Shown here one piece after another: positions 1-4,772 of a stretch of DNA of 7,138 nt (positions are counted from its first letter, which is position 1; the number at the start of each line of letters is the position of its first letter). The position numbers and the translations under genes are program-made. Under the pieces are notes generated by a model. It was given only the letters and a program-made list of their open reading frames with translations, had not been told where the DNA came from and did not search any database. This stretch comes from an uncultured Desulfomonile sp. (GTDB taxonomy: Bacteria; Desulfobacterota; Desulfomonilia; Desulfomonilales; Desulfomonilaceae), in the NCBI GenBank assembly GCA_903853735.1, contig CAINUH010000430.1, positions 1 through 7,138 on the forward strand. The letters run 5' to 3'.

Positions 1-32
1 ATGTCCACTACAACCAAGGCATAATTTCTCAC
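1..32 (-). CDS. 5' end of a truncated gene, possibly isochorismatase-family hydrolase
   Basis: A GTG at 32-30 opens a frame that stays open to the window edge and reads MRNYALVVVD. It is preceded by a strong Shine-Dalgarno AGAGGAG (45-39) with a 6-base spacer, which is the main support for a real start. A short N-terminal beta strand ending in an aspartate (ALVVVD) is the usual opening of isochorismatase/nicotinamidase-type cysteine hydrolases, where this Asp belongs to the catalytic triad. Ten residues are too few to prove that, since many Rossmann-like proteins start the same way. It lies 73 bases downstream of the zinc-ribbon gene on the same strand and could share its transcript. The start is well supported; the family is a guess. 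Confidence 0.5.
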   Translation of the reverse strand, partial: MRNYALVVVD

Positions 33-38
33 TTAGGA

Positions 39-45
39 CTCCTCT
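39..45 (-). promoter_or_regulatory. Ribosome binding site of the truncated gene at the left edge
   Basis: AGAGGAG on the minus strand lies 6 bases before the GTG at 32-30. It is what distinguishes this short edge frame from chance. Confidence 0.5.
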
Positions 46-105
46 TCTTTTTGGCCCATACCGCGTAAATGGGATCACTGGGAATGCCACCGGTTTTCCT
101 GAGAC

Positions 106-390
106 TTAATCAGCACATTTTTCTGTTGCCCGATCACAGCATTTCAGGTCTTTTAACGCATCTGATGACCAGACAGCCAGAGGCCCGCAGACGCCGCGCG
201 GATCCATCCGGCAGCGATAGCCTGTTTTTTCTACGCCCTGACTATCCAGAACATCCCAGCTTTTCCGATAGTAGGAGCAATCATCGTTAAAACACACGTA
301 ATGAATTTCCCCGCCCCAACTTGATAGTGCAGGGGTCTCAATCGGATCCATTGCACCCCCGCAGTGAGGGCATATTCTGACCTTTTCCAT
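106..390 (-). CDS. Ogr/Delta-like zinc-ribbon protein, function unknown
   Basis: This 94-residue cytosolic protein has a four-cysteine zinc site at its N-terminus: Cys7-x2-Cys10, then 22 residues, then Cys33-x4-Cys38 (CPHCGG and CFNDDC). That spacing matches the Ogr/Delta zinc finger of P2-type phage late activators, a fold that also occurs in small uncharacterised chromosomal proteins of Desulfobacterota. The rest (about 45-94) has five more cysteines (60, 68, 84, 85, 92) and no motif I can assign. The ATG at 390 is preferred over an upstream in-frame ATG at 420 because AAGGAGGT sits 6 bases before it. No phage genes are nearby, so a role in phage transcription is not supported; nucleic-acid binding is only inferred from the finger. 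The gene is transcribed divergently from the kinase gene. Confidence 0.8.
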   Translation of the reverse strand: MEKVRICPHCGGAMDPIETPALSSWGGEIHYVCFNDDCSYYRKSWDVLDSQGVEKTGYRCRMDPRGVCGPLAVWSSDALKDLKCCDRATEKCAD

Positions 391-396
391 CTCTTG

Positions 397-404
397 ACCT
401 CCTT
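397..404 (-). promoter_or_regulatory. Ribosome binding site that fixes the zinc-ribbon start
   Basis: AAGGAGGT on the minus strand is a near-perfect anti-16S match, 6 bases before the ATG at 390-388. It argues against the upstream ATG at 420 as the start. Confidence 0.85.
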
Positions 405-431
405 GTAACCGGTCCACCATTTCTCACTGAA

Positions 432-479
432 GTGCCGGTCGCCTGTTTAACTGTTCCAACTTAGTCAGGTCGCCGGCAC
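432..479. repeat. Imperfect inverted repeat in the divergent intergenic region
   Basis: GTGCCGG (432-438) pairs with CCGGCAC (473-479), and CCTG (442-445) pairs with CAGG (466-469). The two blocks are separated by tcg on each arm, and the apical loop is 20 bases. It lies between the divergent zinc-ribbon and kinase genes, so it could be a regulator site. It is not a clean intrinsic terminator because the T-rich stretch (491-503) begins more than ten bases later. The rest of the intergenic region is AT-rich and I could not place a convincing promoter in it. Confidence 0.45.
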
Positions 480-667
480 CCAAGAAAGATATTTTTTTGT
501 TTTGTAGCATGACATCATTTTCAGGTATCATCGAAATGAGCGACCTTCCTTTTTTATAGGTAATTATTTCTTTAACGATTCGCAAGGCAACAATCCTCCA
601 TTTTCCAGAGTCAGGATTCCCGGAATAGTTGTCGGCTAATCTTTAGTTGCCTGAAAAAAGACAAGCA

Positions 668-1861
668 ATGAACATGGAAATGACCACCAAAGACCCTTTC
701 TCATGGGATCAGGATCCAGTTGAGAAAATAATCCTCAGGAGCATGAACGAGGGTGTCATTACCCTGGAGTGCAATGGAAATATATTCACTACAAATCCGG
801 CGGCCACTCGGATACTGGGGCTTGGCGAAGCCGACGTCAAGGGAAAGAACTTTCGGGAAATACTTACCAAGGACATAGATAACACGTCTTTCACGGCTTT
901 TTTCGAAAAGGTAGTCAATGGCGGCAGCCATTCTCTGCATGAGGAATTGACTTTTCAACGATCCGACGGTCAAAAGGTTGACCTCTCAATTGCCGGATCA
1001 TTCCTCGAGTTTGATCAATGTCAGCCCGGAATGCAAAGCGTGGTCGTTGTATTCAGAGATATTACGGCCTTCAAATCTCTTGAGCGCGCAAAAATGAGAG
1101 CCATGAATCATCTGTCTCATGAGATCAAAACACCATTAGCGATTATTCAAGCTTCCGTGGAATTGCTTATGCGCAGGGACCAATTCTCCGAATCGTCTCT
1201 GAAATCAATCGAACGTATTCGCCGCAATCTTACAAGATTGACGGATATTCAAAATATAGTCGAGGAGATACTCAATCCGGCTCCATTTAACCCACAGAGT
1301 TTTTCCCTGACGACCTTCGTTGAGCAAAGTCTTGATAAGCTCGGAAACCTGTCACTTTTTCGAGCGGTATCGCTGGTATCTCGAATCGATGAGGTCAATC
1401 AGGATTTTATGGATCCGCACATTTTGGACCTGATTCTCTGTACCCTTGTAAAAAATAGTATCGAAAACACCCCCGACCAGGGGGAAGTCATAATCTCCAT
1501 TTCTTCGATTGCTTCCGGGTCTCTTCTGCAAGTGCAGGATTACGGTGTTGGAATACCACTATCCGACCAGGAATTCATTTTTGAGGCGTTCCACAATACA
1601 CAGGCTACGGACTATTATTCCAGCAAAGAACCCTTTCAATTCAACGCGGGTGGAAAAGGCCTGGAATTGTTAAGACTGAAAATCCAGTGCGAGACCTGTT
1701 TCTTCGAGATATCGTTTGAGAGCAGGCGCTGCAAATATATTCCTACAAGCATTGACATGTGCCCTGGACTCATATCAGCATGTCCTCATATTCGAGAACT
1801 CGAAGATTGCCGAAAATCCGGTGGCTCGACTTTCACAGTGCTGTTCTTTGAACGCCAGTAG
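668..1861 (+). CDS. Soluble PAS-domain sensor histidine kinase with cysteine-rich C-terminus
   Basis: This 397-residue kinase autophosphorylates on a histidine and would pass the phosphate to a response regulator, but none is encoded here. Numbering is from the ATG at 668. A PAS domain spans about 16-135 (MNEGVITLECNGNIFTTNPA through VVFRDIT). The HisKA domain has the H-box NHLSHEIKTPLAII with His151. The ATPase domain has the N-box (LVKNSIENTP, Asn263/Asn267), the G1 box DYGVGIP (Asp291) and a G2-like GGKGLELL (328-335). There is no signal peptide or membrane segment, so it is cytosolic. After G2 comes an unusual segment with Cys341, 344, 355, 365, 372 and 381, followed by SGGSTFTVLF. The start is uncertain: a TTG at 647 and ATGs at 674 and 680 are in frame, and none has a clear Shine-Dalgarno. 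The CoA-binding gene follows 64 bases downstream. The input signal is unknown. Confidence 0.9.
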   Translation: MNMEMTTKDPFSWDQDPVEKIILRSMNEGVITLECNGNIFTTNPAATRILGLGEADVKGKNFREILTKDIDNTSFTAFFEKVVNGGSHSLHEELTFQRSDGQKVDLSIAGSFLEFDQCQPGMQSVVVVFRDITAFKSLERAKMRAMNHLSHEIKTPLAIIQASVELLMRRDQFSESSLKSIERIRRNLTRLTDIQNIVEEILNPAPFNPQSFSLTTFVEQSLDKLGNLSLFRAVSLVSRIDEVNQDFMDPHILDLILCTLVKNSIENTPDQGEVIISISSIASGSLLQVQDYGVGIPLSDQEFIFEAFHNTQATDYYSSKEPFQFNAGGKGLELLRLKIQCETCFFEISFESRRCKYIPTSIDMCPGLISACPHIRELEDCRKSGGSTFTVLFFERQ

Positions 1862-1896
1862 TTGTCCAACGGGTGTGTGCGAGCGTCCGACGATAC

Positions 1897-1902
1897 TATA
1901 AT
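1897..1902 (+). promoter_or_regulatory. Possible -10 element ahead of the CoA-binding gene
   Basis: A perfect TATAAT lies 23 bases before the ATG at 1926, in the 64-base gap after the kinase stop. No good -35 is found 16-18 bases upstream (tgtgtg around 1874). It may give the synthetase gene its own transcription, but read-through from the kinase gene is equally possible. Confidence 0.25.
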
Positions 1903-1925
1903 CCTGTTGCCAGGTGGAAAATGAT

Positions 1926-3290
1926 ATGAATGAAGCTTTCAGAAACAGACTTAACAGAATGTTTTCCCCACGGTCTGTGGCCGTAATTGGAGCTGGAGCG
2001 TCGCCTGATAAAGTGGGTCACGCAATTGTGGACAGCATTGTTACCGGGCAATTCCCCGGCCCTGTTTATCCGATCCATCCGCGTCATGATGAGATTCTTG
2101 GGCTGCGGGTCTATAGGAGCCTTGATGAGTTGCCGGAGATTCCTGATTTGGCCGTAGTGGCTCTCAACCAGCATTCCACAGTTAAGACCACCGCAAGGCT
2201 ACGAGAAATGGGCGTTGCAGGAGCAAGTGTTATTGCCGGCGGGTACGCTGAAATAGGATATGATGGCGTCAGACTTCAGCAGGAACTGAAGGAAGCCGCA
2301 GGTGACATGCCCGTGGTAGGTCCCAACACCCTGGGATTCCTCAATGCAAGAGCAAAGCTTAACGTGACTTTTTATCCAAGAATTATGCATCCCGGCCATG
2401 TATCTTTCCTGAGCCAGAGCGGCGGGATAGGGCTCGGATTGAAGGGCCGAGCGGACGATGAAGGCCTGGGCATAGCCAAGTGGGTGGGAGTAGGGAACAG
2501 AGTCAATCTCGAATTTCATACTCTACTGGACTATTTGAAGGATGATTCGGATACTCGCGTCATCGGAATATTTATTGAGGGCTGCTCAGACGCCAGGGCG
2601 CTCGTCGAGCAGTTGGCCGACACTACACCTCGTAAACCGGTTGTGGTGTACAAAGGAGGACTTGGCGCAGATGCGAACAAAGTCACCGTCACTCATACGG
2701 GAGCTGTGGCCGGGTCGGATCTCATTTGGGAGGGTGCGTTGAAACAATCCGGTGCTGAAACAGTGTCCTCTATTTCTGAAATGATCTCCACCTGCAAAGC
2801 CCTTTCAGTGGGCAGGGTTCCATCCGGCAAGAAGCTCGGCATTTTCACCCATACCGCAGGGCCAAGCATTGTAGCGTGGGATGTGTTACAAAAAGAGCCG
2901 GGTTGCACATTGGCCGATCTTCAGGACCAAACCATAGACAGAATTGCTAAAATTTTAGGCCCTTCTGTTCCTGTGGTTTACAAGAATCCTGTAGACGGTG
3001 CCGCTGGTGCATTTCTTACTGAACCGTTTCATGATATTGCAGAGGCCATGCTTGAAGATGAGTCGGTGGATGCGCTTCTGGCCATTTTCTGCGAACACAA
3101 GAATTGGCCTTACCCATCCGACGCGCTTATCCAATTGGCCAGGAGATTTCCTAAGACCATAGTCGCTTGTTTCATCGGCTCTCTTGGAAAAATCGAATCC
3201 GATAGAACTCGGCTACATGAAGCCGGTGTTCCAACCTATGTCCTTCCTGAAGAGGCGGCCATTGGCCTTCGAGCGCTCTTACGAAGATAA
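1926..3290 (+). CDS. CoA-binding protein, alpha subunit type of ADP-forming acetate/acyl-CoA ligase
   Basis: Proteins of this type form the alpha half of NDP-forming acyl-CoA synthetases, which interconvert acyl-CoA, ADP and phosphate with the free acid, CoA and ATP through a phosphohistidine. The 454 residues match the length of stand-alone alpha subunits. Numbering is from the ATG at 1926. A CoA-binding Rossmann domain opens at 17-31 (SVAVIGAGASPDKVG). VGPNTLGF (131-138) and FLSQSGG (161-167) mark the first succinyl-CoA-synthetase-like domain. THTGAVAGSD contains His257, the expected phosphorylated histidine. A third domain starts near KLGIFTHTAGPS (303-314). No ATP-grasp (beta) domain is fused to it or encoded nearby, so the partner must be elsewhere or the protein works differently. 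The ATG at 1926 has AGGTGG 8 bases upstream; an in-frame GTG at 1914 lacks a site. The acyl substrate cannot be read from the sequence. Confidence 0.87.
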   Translation: MNEAFRNRLNRMFSPRSVAVIGAGASPDKVGHAIVDSIVTGQFPGPVYPIHPRHDEILGLRVYRSLDELPEIPDLAVVALNQHSTVKTTARLREMGVAGASVIAGGYAEIGYDGVRLQQELKEAAGDMPVVGPNTLGFLNARAKLNVTFYPRIMHPGHVSFLSQSGGIGLGLKGRADDEGLGIAKWVGVGNRVNLEFHTLLDYLKDDSDTRVIGIFIEGCSDARALVEQLADTTPRKPVVVYKGGLGADANKVTVTHTGAVAGSDLIWEGALKQSGAETVSSISEMISTCKALSVGRVPSGKKLGIFTHTAGPSIVAWDVLQKEPGCTLADLQDQTIDRIAKILGPSVPVVYKNPVDGAAGAFLTEPFHDIAEAMLEDESVDALLAIFCEHKNWPYPSDALIQLARRFPKTIVACFIGSLGKIESDRTRLHEAGVPTYVLPEEAAIGLRALLRR

Positions 3291-3295
3291 TGACC

Positions 3296-4111
3296 TTATT
3301 CCTTGAAGCCTGTGACTGCTATGTGACGCCCTGACGGCACTCCATCTCTTCTGTGAGAGAAGAACAGGTCAGGGCGGCATGATGTACAGAGGTCGGTTGA
3401 GTATATATTCGCCTCTTGTACGCCCATTGAAGTGAGTTCGAAACGATTGACGCCTACGAGGTCCAATCGGTACGATTTCCCTCGTGCGGGATTTCCGGAT
3501 TCGTGATTCATTTCAAGCGTGACAAAACGATCAGCCCATGGAACGTTTCGGCTGACCGGGATGAGGACATTGTCGTCCACCTCGTAACAACAAGGACCTA
3601 TGGCAGGGCCGATTGCCGCAACGAGGTCAGAAACATCCGTCCCGAAATCTTCTTGCATCAACCGAACTACCTTGCGCGTCACCCTCAAAGCTGTCCCGCA
3701 CCATCCTGCGTGAACTGCAGCACAGACTTTGTGAACAGGATCCATCAAGAGGATCGGCACACAGTCCGCTGTCTTAACCGCAGGAAAGATTCCCGGCTGA
3801 GCAGCCACGATTGCGTCGGCTTTCGGGGGAGAAGACGAAACCGAATTGATCACCGCTACGGTGTCTCCATGTACCTGATTGCACGTTGCGATGTTGCCGG
3901 CATCAATATTGAGAAATTCTGCAAGGACTCCGAGGTTGGTTCGAACATTATCGAGACTGTCGCCTTGTTTTGTCGAGAAGTTGAGGGAATCAAGAGGCGG
4001 CGGAGACTGGCCCCCTTTCCTTATGGAAAATGCCGCGACGGCAGAAAATTTCGCAACTTTCGTAAGGACCAACGCCAGAGAGTTCAAGATTTTGAAGGGG
4101 TTGTCATCCAT
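3296..4111 (-). CDS. pgeF: PgeF/YfiH-family laccase-domain protein (peptidoglycan editing factor, purine nucleoside phosphorylase)
   Basis: This 271-residue cytosolic protein belongs to the DUF152/YfiH-YlmD family. Members have been described as zinc-dependent purine nucleoside phosphorylases/adenosine deaminases and, in E. coli, as an editing factor that keeps wrong amino acids out of peptidoglycan precursors. The three metal-ligand motifs are intact: NQVHG (His81), TADCVP (Cys117) and HAGWCG (His134). They are followed by IGPAIGPCCYEV (167-178) and FSHRRDG (251-257) near the C-terminus. The start is taken as the ATG at 4111, which overlaps the upstream stop in ATGGATGA and implies translational coupling. 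A TTG at 4141 would add ten residues lying inside the upstream gene. The gene converges on the CoA-binding gene with 5 bases between stops. The family call is firm; which activity matters in this organism is not. Confidence 0.92.
   Translation of the reverse strand: MDDNPFKILNSLALVLTKVAKFSAVAAFSIRKGGQSPPPLDSLNFSTKQGDSLDNVRTNLGVLAEFLNIDAGNIATCNQVHGDTVAVINSVSSSPPKADAIVAAQPGIFPAVKTADCVPILLMDPVHKVCAAVHAGWCGTALRVTRKVVRLMQEDFGTDVSDLVAAIGPAIGPCCYEVDDNVLIPVSRNVPWADRFVTLEMNHESGNPARGKSYRLDLVGVNRFELTSMGVQEANIYSTDLCTSCRPDLFFSHRRDGVPSGRHIAVTGFKE
4104..4111 (-). promoter_or_regulatory. ATGGATGA stop/start overlap coupling the NYN gene and pgeF
   Basis: Read on the minus strand, the last codons of the NYN gene (CAT GGA TGA) contain the pgeF start ATG. 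The two frames share 8 bases. Because pgeF lacks a strong Shine-Dalgarno of its own (only AAAGAAA nearby), re-initiation by ribosomes leaving the upstream gene is the likely route. Confidence 0.7.
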
Positions 4112-4580
4112 GCGGTTTCTTTGTTTTGCCAAAGAAATCAAGCCACTCGGAAACGTCTACCGACTCCCGGCAACCGGATTTGCTGTCAGGATTTTTCATG
4201 TCAATTGACTCGTTGAGCATTCTATTGAACTGATGCGATGGCATGACCCCTGCACCTAGTCCGGAAACTGTTGCGGCCAGACTACGATCCGATGAGACCA
4301 CTACGATGTCCCGTCTGTACGATGATCTGCGGACCTTTTCCTTTATTCTCGAGTCTGCATCGGAACCACGTTTGGAATAATAAATTTGTACACCCCTATA
4401 CTTACATCCATCAGGAAACATCGGGTCAGGTTCCCCGTCGAAAAAAACCACCACTTTGGCTGGCTGAATCGATATAAACCCGACCAATTTGTCGATCAAC
4501 TGTCTGCGCGGCGAGGCCCCGCTCTGAGAATAGTCTCCACGAGCTGCTGTAACATTGTTTCCGTCTACGAAGTAGTGCAT
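4104..4580 (-). CDS. NYN/YacP-like PIN-fold protein, probable ribonuclease
   Basis: The 158-residue protein has the layout of the NYN (YacP/Rae1-like) branch of PIN-fold nucleases, which cleave RNA with metal ions held by acidic residues. It begins with the family hallmark FVDGNNV (Asp6, Asn8, Asn9), has VVVFFDGE (Asp48), then GSDADSRIKE (Asp74/Asp76) and VVVSSDRS (Asp98), all plausible active-site positions. It ends in a VSEWLDFFGK-type tail. The start is the ATG at 4580 because family members begin right at this first strand. In-frame ATGs at 4649 and 4643 would add about 20 residues without family features. The Shine-Dalgarno is weak at all of them. A weak minus-strand promoter (TTGATT at 4659-4654, TATGTA at 4636-4631) would also fit the shorter form. 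The stop overlaps the pgeF start, so both are probably made from one transcript. The RNA target is unknown. Confidence 0.82.
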   Translation of the reverse strand: MHYFVDGNNVTAARGDYSQSGASPRRQLIDKLVGFISIQPAKVVVFFDGEPDPMFPDGCKYRGVQIYYSKRGSDADSRIKEKVRRSSYRRDIVVVSSDRSLAATVSGLGAGVMPSHQFNRMLNESIDMKNPDSKSGCRESVDVSEWLDFFGKTKKPHG

Positions 4581-4705
4581 GTTTTTGCGAGTTCCGACAA
4601 TCGTTGCCAATCCATCCAGGTGGTAAATTGTACATAATATCATATTCATTTAGAATCAAGGGACGGCACATTCACACACAGCGTGCTTGACACAGCACCT
4701 ATAAG

Positions 4706-4734
4706 ATGGAAAAAGATATTTATTTTGCTATAAA
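4706..4734 (+). promoter_or_regulatory. Probable extended -10 promoter of the EF-G gene
   Basis: TGCTATAAAT contains an extended -10 (TGC at 4726-4728, TATAAA at 4729-4734). A weak -35 (atggaa, 4706-4711) lies 17 bases upstream, as is tolerated with an extended -10. The consensus-like TTGACA at 4687-4692 is too far upstream to pair with this -10. Initiation near 4741 would give a leader of about 32 bases holding the hairpin at 4744-4760. Confidence 0.5.
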
Positions 4735-4738
4735 TATC
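4715..4738. repeat. Perfect 9-bp inverted repeat over the EF-G promoter
   Basis: GATATTTAT (4715-4723) and ATAAATATC (4730-4738) are exact reverse complements around a 6-base centre (tttgct). The right arm covers the probable -10. The 24-base dyad has the size and position of a repressor operator. Its AT-richness makes a chance palindrome more likely than a GC-rich one of the same length. Confidence 0.5.
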
Positions 4739-4743
4739 CTGTT

Positions 4744-4760
4744 AGCCCTCGGGAAGGGCT
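4744..4760 (+). promoter_or_regulatory. Leader hairpin just upstream of the EF-G ribosome binding site
   Basis: AGCCCT (4744-4749) and AGGGCT (4755-4760) form a 6-bp stem with a 5-base loop (cggga). It ends three bases before the GGAG at 4764-4767. There is no following T-run, so it is not an intrinsic terminator. It may stabilise the leader or tune ribosome access. Confidence 0.45.
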
Positions 4761-4763
4761 CTT

Positions 4764-4767
4764 GGAG
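4764..4767 (+). promoter_or_regulatory. Ribosome binding site supporting the GTG start of EF-G
   Basis: GGAG with a 5-base spacer precedes the GTG at 4773. The protein from this codon begins [16 protein letters not shown], the normal EF-G N-terminus, so the unusual start codon is well supported. Confidence 0.8.
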
Positions 4768-4772
4768 AAGTT

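Noticed and set aside
69..290. A 73-codon plus-strand open frame over the zinc-ribbon gene
   Set aside because: It is antisense to a gene with an excellent ribosome binding site and a zinc-finger motif, and shows no domain of its own.
470..503. Hairpin at 432-479 plus the T-run at 491-503 as a terminator
   Set aside because: The T-run begins more than ten bases after the stem and the loop is 20 bases; no plus-strand gene ends upstream.
1896..2519. Minus-strand open frames opposite the CoA-binding gene
   Set aside because: They fall inside a conserved coding region on the other strand, lack start signals and have no family features.
3503..4216. A 237-codon plus-strand open frame antisense to pgeF and the NYN gene
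   Set aside because: It lies opposite well-conserved proteins, has an Arg/Cys-rich composition typical of a shadow frame, no ribosome binding site and no recognisable domain.
4581..4649. N-terminal extension of the NYN protein from the ATG at 4649
   Set aside because: The extra residues precede the family's normal first strand, have no conserved features and lack a Shine-Dalgarno, so the shorter start was used, although not proven.
4687..4705. TTGACA (4687-4692) with TATAAG (4700-4705) as a promoter
   Set aside because: The spacing is only 7 bases, far too short for a sigma-70 promoter, and the other possible -10 elements are too far away.
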